A stretch of 64,000 bases of DNA from Rotaria sp. Silwood1 (GCA_905250075.1 CAJNOP010000694.1:8925-72924), one strand, 5' to 3'; numbered from the stretch's first letter, positions 37,101-48,963 are shown. The notes: generated by a model from the sequence alone, not told the origin. Made by a program: numbers and translations.

Positions 37101-38986
37101 TAATAAATAGAGCTTTTCACATAATTCATTTTCGTTATGATATTCCTATACAAAATTCTAACAGTCATTAAGAAAACATGTATTCAAAGGTTTTTTTTTG
37201 TCATCTGAATAATTTGAGCAACAGAGTTAAAGACAAGATAGCAGGACCGTCCTATTTTGTATTCAGCTCTGATAAGCGCTTTTAGATACATAATTTTCAG
37301 TTGTCATATAAGAGAATAATAATAAGAAATCAAAACGAACTTTCTGAATAATGCTATATTGATGTATATAAAAGAAAATCGTTAATTCTAAAGTCAGCAG
37401 TTACAATATTTTGAATTGTCAAGCATGAAACATTGATTTTTACAAGGAAGTTAGTATTCAAAAAGCTTCAATTGTGTGCATTTTTTATTTACTAGGAGGG
37501 GGTCAAAAAGTTCTGAGAATTTTAAAAGGGACTATGCCGGGTTCGATAACTTATCCAGAATTAAAAAACCAAACACACCATGTTGTAGAGCAAGTCAAGG
37601 CGCGTCGAATGGTATATCACAAATCTTATTTTCATCAGATTTTGACGAAACTAGACTGGATTTACTAGTAGGCGCCCATGGATTCAAAGACTCCCCAAAC
37701 AGCCACTACTCGTGGAAAACGATGGTGAATCATTGACAAAGTCGCATTTTTTCCTATCAAAGATAGAACGATCGGAGATGCTGAGTTTATGAGCTTGTAG
37801 CTCATGAAAACCGCTACAAAACTATATATAGGAAAATTATTTTTACAAACACTTTCGACTTATACCAGAGCCCATAATGGTAAGTGCTTTCACTTGATGG
37901 TCGCCTACCAGTAAATCCAGTCTAGTTCCCTTAAAATCTTATGAAAACAAAATTTGTTATATACCATTCGACGCGCCTCGACTTGCTCTACAATATGGCA
38001 TGTTTTGTTTTTTTTTTAATTCTGAATAAGACACCAAATCCGACACGCTCTTTTTTTAAAATTCTTAGAACTTTTTGATTCCCCTATGTATATGACATGA
38101 ATTTTAGCATTTAAACTTATTAGTTTTGAAAACATACTTTAAGTATATTACTATAGTATCATTTGTAAAGTTCACAATGACTTCTTATTATAATAGAAAA
38201 ATACCTTTGCATTGTTGTTTGTACTTGAAAATATGTCAAATTTCTTTAATGAGACAAAAAACATTATTTGATAGTAATATTTGTTTACATTATCTATATG
38301 ACAAATAAATCGTTGAATAAGCTTCTACCAAATAAATGAAATCATTCAAGCAAACCAAAACAGAGATATTTCAATTTTGAATCGTAGTACTATTTATCAT
38401 TTCGTATTACCGTTCAAAAAAAGAACCTTTTCTTATATCTAAACACTCGATATTTAACATATGAAAAATGAAAAAAAAAAAAAAAAAAAAAAATTTTTTT
38501 GTTTTTTCTTATAATTAGATGATGGTTGTACCATGGCTCATCTAGCAGCTAGTCGAGGACATGGTGAATGTTTTTCATGTTTAATAATTCATGGTGCTCA
38601 ACTTGATATATATACATTTGATCGACATGACTCTGTTATGGATGTAGCTAAACGTAGTGGTAAATATGGTCGAATTGAAAAAGCTCGTAAGTTTAGTTTA
38701 CTTTGAAATCAAAACAAAAAAAAATCAATTATTCATATAGGTTCTGGTACACTTCGTTGTAATTCTTGTGAAGAAAAATTAGCAAAAGAAAAACATGATA
38801 AAGCTCATGCACGTAATGCTGTTGAACAACTTATTCATACACAAATACAACGTGGTTATAATTTGAATATACCTGTAAATCGTTCTTCGACTAATTTAAG
38901 GTCTGTACAAAAAAAAATGTTTTTGATAAACTGATGATTATTATTTTTTTTTTTTTTATAGCCAACGAAATCGTCCAATAGTCTAA
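34137..38986 (+). CDS. Ankyrin-repeat protein with acidic, Ser-rich N-terminal half
   Basis: Eight exons join in phase: 34137-34745, 34814-35551, 35610-35811, 36593-36945, 36999-37074, 38519-38686, 38741-38900 and 38962-38986, giving 776 residues. Residues 1-440 or so are low-complexity: basic start, an FKPVVYLDEQGRRHGR block, then acidic and Ser-rich stretches (SSSSSS, DNDNDDDEAEFDED). From about 440 come roughly six or seven ankyrin repeats (RTPLHEACVSGNGQLVSELL, MTPLHVAASHG, QTAAHYSAMHN, KLPIHYAAKHG, RTPIHTAALFG, CTMAHLAASRG). A short C-terminal tail has CNSCEEKLAKEKHDKAHARN, possibly a helix with a CxxC. No catalytic domain, so a scaffold role is likely. I cannot name an orthologue. Intron 5 (1.44 kb) contains a foldback transposon. 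Confidence 0.85.
37495..38084. mobile_element. Foldback MITE (TA duplication) inside ankyrin-gene intron
   Basis: 590 bp flanked by TA (37493-37494 and 38085-38086). Arms of about 185 bp at each end are inverted copies; the terminal words are GGTCAAAAAGTTCTGAGAAT on the left and the near complement on the right, and both arms contain GACTGGATTTACT/AGTAAATCCAGTC. The TA duplication and form fit a Tc1/mariner-type non-autonomous element. No transposase frame is present. It lies between exons 5 and 6 and should be removed by splicing. Confidence 0.82.
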
Positions 38987-39723
38987 TTGAAAGATAAATA
39001 TTTTGCTTCATGTTCATTAATATAACATTTATTTTTTATCTAATTATGCATAACCTATATGTTACCAATTATACTATTTTCTTTTTCTCTCTTGTTTGTC
39101 ATGATTTTTTTCTTGTATTACATGCATATATTTATCAACGAACCATGAATACTTTGTCATCCTTGGGAAAGAAAAAAAAAAAAAAAGAAATAATTGATGC
39201 GTAACACTTTATTTAGTGGCCATTAATGTATCGTTTTTTTTTCATATAGATCCTTTTCTTTCTCTATTCTTATCGCATTCTATTTTATTTTATTATTCTT
39301 TTTTTTTTTTGGTCTGAAATAAATTGTTTATTCTTATTTGCAGTACATTACTTTTTTTGTTGTCTTCTGTATGCATGAATAAACAAAGAAGAATTCTACG
39401 TTCGTTACCTTAATTATATTTCTATATTTGCAGCTACTATAGACATAGTATATGATGGTAAAAAAAGTAAAAATGGCACTGTTAAACAATTCACAAAAAA
39501 ATCGAATGAATTTTTATTACTTACATTATGGTGTTTGTCGATGTGATCTAACTCTTTTTTTTTTGTTTTTTGAAACCCAGCTTTTACTAATACCTGTTTT
39601 GATATATGTTCATACATATCATAACTGCTATAGCCTATATATATATATTCGATTAATTTGAATTTATAAATCATTGAAAAAATTAGCCAAATGTTTTTTT
39701 TTTGTTTTTTTCTTTTTGTAAAG

Positions 39724-40771
39724 GATAAAGTTGATCCACCTGTGTCTCATTCATCACATGGACAATTGCCAGTATCTCGATCTCAAATATTAAAAGAACA
39801 GATTCGTGTTGTATCAGGCTGTTCAATTAATATTTTATCTTCAATTGGTATTATATTTCTTAATAAATATATTTTTTCACATTGTCATATAAAAACAATG
39901 ACATTAACTGCTATACAAATGGCATTTACATCAATAGGTTTAATTATATGTTTACAAATGAATACATTTGTTCGTAAAAAAGTTTCAATAATAACAGTAT
40001 TACCATTAGCTATATCATTTTGTGCTTTTGTTGTTTTTACAAATTTATCATTAGAATATAATACAATTGGTACATATCAATTATTTAAAGTATTAACAAC
40101 ACCGGTTGTTGCACTTCTATCATGGTATTTTTATAAAATAAAATATTCGAGAATGGTTATTATAACGTTAATACCTGTTGTTATTGGTGTATGTACACAT
40201 TCAGTTAATGATATTAAACTAAAACTTTTTGGTACAATCGTAGCATCAATTGGTGTTATATCAGGATCACTTTATCAAGTTTGGATTTGTGATCATTTAA
40301 AAGAATTAGAAATGAATGCACAACAATTACTTTTTTATCAAGCACCATTATCAGCTATTTTACTTGTACCTTTTATTTTTTATATGGAAAGCTTTCCATC
40401 CTATGCAACATATGAAGAACAACAAGCAGCAGTAATTGCTATAATAGCTTCTGGTATTGCAGCATTTGCTGTTAATTTATCAGTTTATTGGGTTATTGAA
40501 AATACGTAAGTTAATTAATGTTTAATTATAAATTCGAATATTTATATATAATAGATCTACATTAACATATAATATGATTGGTCATATGAAAACAGTTTCA
40601 ATACTTGTTGGTGGTTATCTTATATTTAAAGATAGTCTTAATTTTAAACAACTCATTGGTATTTTACTTACATTATTTGGTCTATTCTCTTATACATTTG
40701 TTAAAATGAGTGAACAAAATCAATTACCATGTAAACGTTGGAATGCAAATCCAACAATAAATATAGTATAG
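39724..40771 (+). CDS. SLC35E3: SLC35E3-like nucleotide-sugar/triose-phosphate-type transporter
   Basis: Two exons (39724-40505 and 40555-40771, 49-bp intron, phase 2) encode about 332 residues with some ten hydrophobic helices. Blocks shared with human SLC35E3 include FVVFTNLSLEYNTIGTYQL, TTPVVALLSW, LYQVW, LLFYQAP, VNLSVYWVIENTSTLTYNM, and GHMKTVSILVGGYLIFKDSL. It belongs to the drug/metabolite transporter superfamily; the substrate of SLC35E3 is not known to me. The first codons are uncertain: a T-rich tract ending TTTTTGTAAAG precedes 39724 and looks like an intron acceptor, so a short 5' exon probably lies in 39000-39690. An alternative start is an in-frame ATG at 39691, within that T-rich tract. 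Confidence 0.87.
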
Positions 40772-42532
40772 AAATTATAAAAGACATAAATTTATCTTTG
40801 ATTATTATTTCTAACATTGAGTTTATATTTCATCTAGTATATTTTATTTTCAAGTTATCTTTCAGTAAAGTCCTTTATTTGTTCTAAATGAATATTCATA
40901 TGATTGATATGATATAATAAGATAAGCTCTTTAAAATTATAACAGTTAACAAGAGCAAAAAAAAAAAGAAATAAAATTACACAAGAAAATTAGTTTCATG
41001 TGCATTTTTTAGTGTATCGATTAATCATTGTTTGAATTATTTCAAGATTTTGATTCTAAATTTATTCAATTATTTCTTATGAAGAATTGATCGCACATGT
41101 AGATTTTTATTTTCGATTGGTTGATACCAGAGGTAGAACCGGTCCGGCTACAAAACTGAATTTTTTTTTTGCTACACATATTTTGAAAGCAACATTGTAT
41201 CTGTTAACTATAAACAATTGTAATATCGTAAAACATAACGGCTAATGCAAAAATTCTCGGAAAAATGCCCATTGAGAATCCATATTGAAAGTGTCTTATA
41301 ACTGTAAGGTTTATAAAAGTGCTATTATATCTTATTTACGAGTACACTCTAAAATATAATCTGTCAAAATCAAACTGTATTATTTCAATAGTTTTAATTA
41401 GTTTCACCGTTTAATTCTTTGAGAACCTGACACAAAAAGAATAATTCGATATCGTTTAAGGAGATCTCTTCTTTTCCGGGTGTTAAAATTAAGATTTTTT
41501 CGATTTTTAGTTTTTCATGACTAATTTAGTTTCGAAGTGTTATCTGTCGAATGTCATAAAAATGAGAACTTTTCATTATTGCTTAGTACTTTATTGAAAT
41601 CTTGTACAGAAAAATGCTCGTACTACGATTATTCTTTGTATATAAAATTCTCCTAATGATAATGATTACTTATTCTCCCAAAGGTGCTGAGAGCATCCGG
41701 TCATTAACTTCTAACATTGTTGAACAAAGTCAGTTTTCAATCGCTGTAGTTAGAGAAAAGTTTATATCACATATGGGAACATCGCTTATTAGTTTTTCTC
41801 GAAATCTCCCTGTATACGCAGAAAAACTTAGCGTCACTCCAGCAGTTTCTTCGACATAGGACGTTCGATCGAACTGGAATTTTTTCTTTATTTCGAAACA
41901 TATTGTACCGTTCATTTTTGACAGATTTTACAAAAAATTTCGCCTTTGTGATCCAGGTATTTTCGAGAAGGAAGTATTTAAGCGTGTGAAGTTTATGACA
42001 ACTTTTGCTTTATTTATCCAGATCTATCTACCCTGAAAGTTTCAAATATTTCTACAGAGCTCTTCCACACAAAACTCAACAAGCGAATCTTCTTGAAAGA
42101 TAAAAGGTAAGATATGACAGAACTTTTCTGAACACATAGTAGAGACTATCAAGTCCAAAATTTTCGCATCTCATCAAATCGTACTTTTGATAGTCTCAAT
42201 GAAATTTGCTAATTGGCATTGAATAGTTACCTCCGAACATATGAGATACATTTCGGCATTTTTTATCCAGTGATTAGCACTCCGTTAACATTTATCGAAC
42301 GTCAAAAGCTCGATTTAGTTTTCCGATCCACCAGTAGACTCCATCACCGTGAAAGGGTTAATTAATAGTATTCTTAAAAAATGAAATTCAACTGAATGTT
42401 ATTATTTCAAATGGTAGATTCGTTTTCTTTTTTGTCAAATCTACAAAATGCACTACACAAATAACAAAACAAAAAAATGTTTCAGTTCATCGAAACAAAC
42501 AAACAATAATATATCGCAATACACAGTAATAA
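40772..42532. other. Intergenic between convergent genes; old repeat-like sequence
   Basis: Tail-to-tail spacer between the SLC35E3-like gene and NOP56. Sequence at 41127-41160 (CAGAGGTAGAACCGG) starts like a hAT-type MITE end but I find no matching partner end. A small inverted repeat (AGACTATCAA ... TTGATAGTCT) lies at 42146-42197. The frame at 41602-41859 shows no family features. Confidence 0.45.
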
Positions 42533-45500
42533 TTAAGCAGTTTCTTCATTGAGTGCTGCTGCTTCAGCTTGTTTACGACGTTTTTTTTCTTTTTTCTTTC
42601 GTTTTCTTTCTTTTAATAAAATTTGTTCACGTTCAGCTTCAGCTTCTTGTAAAGCTATTTGCATAACATCAACATTTTTTGCTGGTAATTCACCATTATC
42701 ATAAAATTTTAATCGATCACTAACTTGTTGTTTTAAATGATCACCAAAAATAGCTGTCGGAATTTCTTAAAAATTCAAAAGAAAAAAAAAATTAAACAAT
42801 ATTTTATAAAAAATAAAAAACGAAGAACAAACCAGAAAAACAATCAATGCGTGATGCAATAGCACATTTATTAGCAAGATAACGAGAAATACGACCTTTA
42901 TTTTGTGTATTTGCTTTACCAATATAGGATGAATGATATATAAGACCATATTTTGGTGTATTACTCTTAGTTTTTAATGCTCTAATATATAGAAAATAAA
43001 ATAAATTAAAAAAAAAACATTATTAAAGTTTTGTGTTACCGAAAAAGAGCTTTTTCAGCACCTAAAATTTGTATTGTTGATGCTGGATATTTTGCAAGAT
43101 TAGTTAAACTACCAGCATGTGCAATAAGACGAGCGCCAACCTATAAAAAATTTCAAATAACTATAAACCATATAACACACTTTGACATTGAAAATCTACA
43201 TACATTTATTAAACTATAATTAGATTGTCTCAATATTTAACGAGTTCTATAAAAGATACTCAAAAAAAAGCAAGATATTAATATGGACATAATCAATTCT
43301 TTATTGTCTTTGAATAGACTATTCAAACCAGTAGAATAAAAAAAGAAACTTCTGCGTTGTTTTTATAGTTCTCATGCATTTTATTAGGAGAATAATTTGT
43401 CTTTTGCAATAGAATACAGTGTCTTATCCAGGGTTTTTTCTCCGGAGGGGGGATTTGAAATTCCGGGAGGGCGAAAAATTTTTCCCGGGAAGGGGAGGCG
43501 GCGCCGCTCCCCGGACACGTCTGTGGATAAAACACTGATAGAATATAAATACGAAGCGTCCGATAGAGTTTGTCAGATGTAAAATTTGTTAATCGGAATC
43601 GAATAGCTGCGTCGAAGATTCGTACCAGAGATGGACAAAATCGCATCGCGCCTCCCCGCGCCTAGGCGCTACGCACATCTCTCTTTCTCTTTGCTCTACC
43701 AATCAGTTTCTCAAACTCCACCGAACACCGGGATGCTCTAAGCATGCGCTCATCGAAGCTCAGACTAGTGTAGCGTAGGCGTGAGCAACGGCGCGGGGAA
43801 GGGCGGTGCGACTTTGTCCATCTCTGATTCGTACTAATTACTTAAGAGTCATGCAAATATTTATGATAAAGAAATAAAATGTACTTACAAATGAAGAAGA
43901 GAATTTTACTTGTAAAGAATGAATTTAGGATGTACAAAAAAAACTATGCTATTATCATCTTGATCGATTATTCTTACCTGTTCACCAATTAGCATAGCTA
44001 AATTTGGAGCTACTTGTCCCATTTTACTTCGTAAATACTAATTATAAAAATATAAAAAATAAAAACAACTTGTTTTTTTCTTTTTTTTTTTTTTTTACTT
44101 CTTGTAAACTTTTTCGATATTCAAATAAATGAATAACACGATTAGCAAATGATTCAATATTAATAAGATCAATTGGTGAAATATCCATACCTATATATTT
44201 ATAAAAAAAAAAATTCTTAATATAAAATAACAAAAAATTTATTGAAAATAAACCAATAGTTGTTTTCATAGCTTCAAATATTGCTGCTGTTTTCCCACTA
44301 TCCATTGTAATAGCTTCTAATTCATCATGATGATCAATTGAAAATTCTTTTCGATTTTTAATTAAATGTACAACTCGTGCATATGTATAATTATCTGAAA
44401 TAATTTTAATTAATTCTGGAAAATGATAACCATACCATTCTCTAAATCCAAAAAAAAAGACCAATGATATAAATATAAAACTTATTCATGAAAAAAAAAG
44501 AATCTTACCGAATACGCATTGAAAATGTATTTATATCTTTATCAAGTTGATCAAGTAATGCAATTGATTGTATAATCATATTATCAACACGATTAACATT
44601 AAATTTAACTTTAGCACGTGAATATGCATGACCTAAACCAAGTTGTGCTTTATTTTGATTTTGATCTGTTAAACCTTTGACTAAATTTGGAAAATGAAGA
44701 CGAAGACCTTTAAAAATAATATTAAAAAAAAACAACAACAATTGAACATTTTTTTTTTGTTTGTTTATTAAATTTTACCTCGTAAAAGTTCTGGTATAAC
44801 ACCTGTATGTTGACATGTTATTGAAAATAATTCATTTATAGCTGATGCTATACGTGGATCAGCAACACCAAGAATCATTTTAGCACGTTTTTTTTCTTTT
44901 GGTAAATTTGTATCAAGAAATGTTCGTAGATCATCATGAACTAAACCTGTGAAATATGGATTTAAAGATGAATGTTGAAGTAAATATTTTCATAAATCTC
45001 ATATCACTAAAGCTAAGAGGTGTGTGAAACTATGAGAGAAAACTTGTCTCCATCGGAATTAAAGAGGGATGATGATTCAAAAATATGTGCCAGTCATTGA
45101 TTACATAAATTAAAAAAGAGACTATTGGGGTCGAAACCATAGGACTTGGCGCCACATATGTTTCGTTATAGCATACGAACTTCTTCTTCTCTATTGCCTT
45201 TCTAAGAGGTTAAGTAAGAATAAATGTACGATAAAATAATCTCTCTATGATTAGCAAGAACAGCTATATTGTGTTTTATATTTTAATCTTGTAGAGATTG
45301 TAGTTAGACTCTTTACTTTTATGTTTTTTTTTAATATACAAAAAGAAAATATATACGAAATTAACCTTCAGATATAGCATTTATATTATCAAGTGCATTA
45401 ACACCAGATTGAAATGGATGAAATGCCACAAGTTTAACGACAGTTGCAAATTTTGATAGATCAATTACACTTGCTTCTACTTGTGGTATATTCATACCAA

Positions 45501-45620
45501 TTTCTTCAAATTCACGAACACGAAATAATGCATAACCAGATGCATGTTCAAATAGAATATATAGATTTGACTAGAAAGAAAGAAAAAAAGATGAATGATA
45601 TTTTGAGAGTTTCTTACCAT
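42533..45620 (-). CDS. NOP56: Nucleolar protein 56 (box C/D snoRNP core)
   Basis: Ten coding exons join in phase: 45620-45618, 45570-45366, 44946-44779, 44707-44509, 44441-44254, 44190-44099, 44037-43978, 43140-43040, 42981-42833 and 42765-42533, giving 465 residues (human 594, yeast about 504). The N-terminal domain reads [14 protein letters not shown]; the central coiled coil spans exons 4-6; the Nop domain includes [20 protein letters not shown] and [20 protein letters not shown]. The tail is basic ([14 protein letters not shown]), shorter than in human. It works with NOP58, fibrillarin and SNU13 in 2'-O-methylation guide particles and in ribosome assembly. Exon 1 codes only the start Met (ATG|GTAAG). 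Intron 7 (837 bp) carries two MITEs. Divergent to ARPC4. Confidence 0.93.
43417..43537 (+). mobile_element. GC-rich hAT-like MITE, family B, copy 1 (NOP56 intron)
   Basis: 121 bp flanked by the perfect 8-bp duplication ATAGAATA (43409-43416 and 43538-43545). The ends CAGTGTCTTATCCAG and GATAAAACACTG are inverted. The centre is very GC-rich (GGCGGCGCCGCTCCCCGG). It is related to 57182-57348 in opposite orientation. Non-coding; an apparent frame across it is a by-product. Confidence 0.88.
43626..43826 (+). mobile_element. GC-rich hAT-like MITE, family A, copy 2 (NOP56 intron)
   Basis: 201 bp flanked by the perfect 8-bp duplication ATTCGTAC (43618-43625 and 43827-43834). It begins CAGAGATGGACAAAATCGC and ends GACTTTGTCCATCTCTG. 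It matches 33703-33905 in inverted orientation at over 90 percent identity. It sits 88 bp from family B copy 1 in the same intron. Confidence 0.9.
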
Positions 45621-46115
45621 GAGTTTTTCTTTCTTGATATACCGAAGAAATATGAAAACAATAAGATGAGAAAGTGTTTATTACCAAAAGAATTCAGCTA
45701 TCTGATTAGTTCATTCATCAATCAATAAGATTAGAAATAGGGTGCGGCGCTAATTTCTTCTCATCATGAAGACAGGTAAAATCGATTGTGTTTTTCATTT
45801 TAATTTTCCTTATGTTGATAAAAATCTAGTGACAGCTAAAATATGTAATCAAACAGTTGACTATGAATCCTTGTTAACTCAATGGAGTATCTATAGAAAG
45901 AAGCTGCAAGTTAACAATTTCATATATTAGTTTTAAATAGATGCCGCTATTTATCATTAATCAAATGAAATGTGACTACCTAATGGTACTAACAATGAAC
46001 GAATCATGACAGTATCATTTTGTTCTGTTTTAACATCAATTATTTTATTTTCATTCATTTGTGGCTTTTTTCTTTTTATCTACACGTTTTCGTTTGCCTA
46101 CATACTCGATATATC
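45621..46115. promoter_or_regulatory. Divergent NOP56/ARPC4 intergenic region
   Basis: 495 bp separate the NOP56 start (minus) from the ARPC4 start (plus), so both promoters must lie here or overlap. No clear TATA box or core motif can be singled out in the AT-rich sequence. An ATG-initiated 33-codon frame on the minus strand (46058-45957, MNENKIIDVKTEQN...) has protein-like composition but no family; it cannot be an alternative NOP56 first exon, because its splice phase does not fit exon 2. Confidence 0.5.
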
Positions 46116-46894
46116 ATGACACAGCCGGTGCCTCCTAGAGTAAGTTTACCTTTTCTCGAACGTAGTTTGTAATCAATAATATTATTATTTTATTAATTTA
46201 GGCATCTGCTCATAAACCATATCTTGATGCTATTCGAGCAACTCTTCAAGCTGCTTTTTGTATTGAAAATTTTGAATCCCAAGTTGTTGAACGACATAAT
46301 AAACCTGAGATTGAAGTGAAGTATGTATTAAAAAAAAACAAAAATAATTTAAACAAATACTATAATCTTTTTTTTTTCTTATTTTTATTAGATCTTCAAA
46401 ACAATTATTACTTAATCCGGTTATTATTAGTCGTAATCAAAATGAACAAATTCTTATTGAAGGTTCTATTAATTCTGTTCGAATTAGTATTGGTGTTAAA
46501 CAAGTAAAAAATTTTCTTAAATTATTTCTAGTAATCGAATTTTTATATCAAACTCAATAGGCTGATGAACTTGAAAAAATTTTATGTAAACGTTTCATGC
46601 GTTTTATGATGCAACGTGCTGATGATTTTCATATACTTCGTCGAAAACCAATACCTGTATGTTAAATCTTCATTTACTTTTATATAAAAGATAATAATTT
46701 TTTTGTTGATTTAGGGTTATGATATTAGTTTTTTAATAACAAATTTTCATGCTGAAACAATGTATAAACATCGTTTGGTTGATTTTATAATTTATTTTCT
46801 TGAAGAAATTGATAAAGAAATTAGTGAAATGAAATTAGCTGTTAGTTCACGTGCACGAATGTGTGCTGAAGAATTTTTAAAAAAATTTAACTGA
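46116..46894 (+). CDS. ARPC4: Actin-related protein 2/3 complex subunit 4
   Basis: Five exons join in phase: 46116-46139, 46202-46320, 46392-46503, 46561-46656 and 46715-46894, giving 176 residues (human 168). Nearly the whole chain is recognisable: [113 protein letters not shown]4 with ARPC2 forms the structural core of Arp2/3, which nucleates branched actin filaments. The N-terminus ([13 protein letters not shown]) is a few residues longer than in human. All introns are short (58-71 bp). Confidence 0.95.
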
Positions 46895-47311
46895 TACTTT
46901 CAATATCATACTTATGAATAAACTAATTATCATTATGAAAGTGTATATCGATCATTAGGAAAAAAACACTTATTCTTTTTATTTTCTTTTCTTTGGATTA
47001 TATATAATGATTATATACTTCTTAATTTCATTTTCTCTATCATCAACATTCTTTTTCATTTATGTTTTCCTGATTTTGATAAGTAAAACATTGTTTACAT
47101 TTGTGTTTGAAGATTTTTTTTTTTTTTTTTTGGTTGAGAAAAGATATTAATTGATAAAAAAATATTTGATTCGATTCATCTCGACATTTTTGTTGATTTC
47201 TTTTTCTATAGTATAGAAAGAGGTAAATGCAGGTACAGTGTATGAAATAATATTGAAAAATATTGTGATGCTAATAGAATTTTGAAGAATTAGATAGAAA
47301 TTGAGGTGCTA

Positions 47312-47620
47312 CCCAGGTCTACTGTTCCGATCGCCGGAACCGTTTGTTTCCTTTGTTTTCCAGCAGCGGATCCTATAGATTCCGTTGGTTTTCGGTCGGC
47401 TCCGTTGACTTCCGACGATTTCTTGACTACAGGATTCCGGTCCAGTTTCCGCCGGAAAAATTCCGTTAAGTTCTGCAAAATTTCGACCAGGAATTCGTCG
47501 GAAATCGACGGAACCTGATCGGAACTGGTCCGACGAAATCTGGACCGGAATCCTGTAGTAAAGAAATCGTCGGAATTCAACGGAACCGATCGGTTCCGAC
47601 GTACCGAGCTTTGACCTGGG
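47312..47620. mobile_element. Inverted-repeat element, CCGGAA-rich, ~309 bp
   Basis: Ends are CCCAGGTC and GACCTGGG. Internally, TCTTGACTACAGGATTCCGGTCCA near 47413-47436 is mirrored by TGGACCGGAATCCTGTAGTA near 47541-47560, and TTCCGTTG/CAACGGAA words recur on both sides. It is markedly GC-richer than its surroundings. The form is that of a non-autonomous foldback element. I could not find a target duplication. Open frames on both strands within it are by-products of the symmetry. Confidence 0.65.
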
Positions 47621-48020
47621 CCATTACATTTTTTAGATCAAGATAAGATTATTTTGTTGAATATAAAGAATTTTTACCGAAAAAAAAATCAAACTTGAGA
47701 TTCTGAATAATTCATCTGTAGATTTGAATTCTTAGACATCGGAAACTTTTAGTCAAGTTTTAAAAATACTTCTTAAATTTTATCGGAATAATATAACACT
47801 CACTTCTATGTATCATCTTGTTCTCCATCTCTACTAGCCTTACTTCTAAGTTTCAGTAGTACAAGGTGCTGATGATATTAAACCTGTACATTCTTCCTTG
47901 ATTCTTCATGTTTAGTGATCATCAATACAAATTTTTATAAGAATATTTTCGAAAGAAAGATAATGTATGAATAATAAATTTTAATATCTTGATAGTTACA
48001 TTTTGTTTACATGCGTTTAA

Positions 48021-48408
48021 TATAAGATATGTCAAAAAAGTTCGCAACAATTTTCATATCGATATAAATAGAAAAATTCCAGAGAACTTTTTTCAACAAA
48101 TTATACCACAAGATGCAGCGTGAAAATTTCTACAATTTACAAAGAACAATGATAAAAAGATGGAATAAGAAAGAGCGAATTCATCTTGTACTAAAAAAAT
48201 ATTGTTTTCATATGGTCGAAATTCGGTCGCTCAAAATTTTGTCTATTTTGAAAAACAAAAACCACAACTATAAAATAAGCGATCTTATGGATATTGTAGA
48301 GCTTTTCACGCTGTATCTTATGGTATAATTTGTCGAAAAAAGTTCTCTGAAATTTTTCTATTTATATCGATATGAAAATTGTCGCGAACTTTTTTGCCAT
48401 ATCTTATA
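48021..48408. mobile_element. Foldback MITE, 388 bp, upstream of alternative oxidase
   Basis: Ends TATAAGATATGTCAAAAAAG and the near-perfect complement. Arms of about 105-115 bp on each side carry ATTTTCATATCGATATAAAT and AATTATACCA/TGGTATAATT. A TA duplication is likely, since TA is the end sequence itself. The TCAAAAA(A)GTTC word is shared with the element at 37495. No transposase is encoded. Confidence 0.8.
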
Positions 48409-48963
48409 AATCTAACAAAAAAAAAATAGATTACATTCTTTTACCTAAAAATCGGTCATTTAAAATATGAAATGATTAACTTCATTAAATATGATAATAA
48501 TTTTCTTCACTAAAAGCGTTTTATCAATATAATTTTTCTTAAAAATTACTGATGTTCAATTTGACATTCATAAAAAAAAAGACTCATTATTATATAACTT
48601 GATGATGTATTTTAATTAATTCTCGAAAGGATTTTACTCTTTCTATGACATTGATTAGTACCAAAAGAACATAATTTATTTATTACATTCTCAAACAATA
48701 TTCGATTTATCAATATATTTTCGCATTTAATTGATGTTATGTCTAGTTGCTTCATTCATCATGACATCAGCATTTTTTCTGCATTTGCACTTCAAGCCTA
48801 CGCAATTGGTACATTTGTGAACCTTATCCTCTTCTCTCATAACGTCATTCAATAGGAAAAGAAGAACATAAATGACGTCATGAATAAACAACTTTTTCTT
48901 ATATAATTGATGCTTGTTCTTCCGGTGCCTTTCATATTACTTTTTGTTTTGTTCTTTAATACA

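Larger units (their letters stand above)
46895..48963. other. Intergenic between ARPC4 and alternative oxidase
   Basis: Contains the ARPC4 3' region and two repeat elements listed separately (47312-47620 and 48021-48408). No further gene is seen. Confidence 0.5.

Noticed and set aside
41602-41915. 85- and 61-codon frames between SLC35E3-like gene and NOP56
   Set aside because: No family features; the region looks like old repeat sequence.
43323-43646. 107-codon minus-strand frame in the NOP56 intron
   Set aside because: Crosses a GC-rich MITE and its flanks; no homology and intronic.
47290-47580. 96-codon minus-strand frame rich in Arg/Ser/Thr
   Set aside because: Lies entirely in the CCGGAA-rich inverted-repeat element; open on both strands because of its symmetry.
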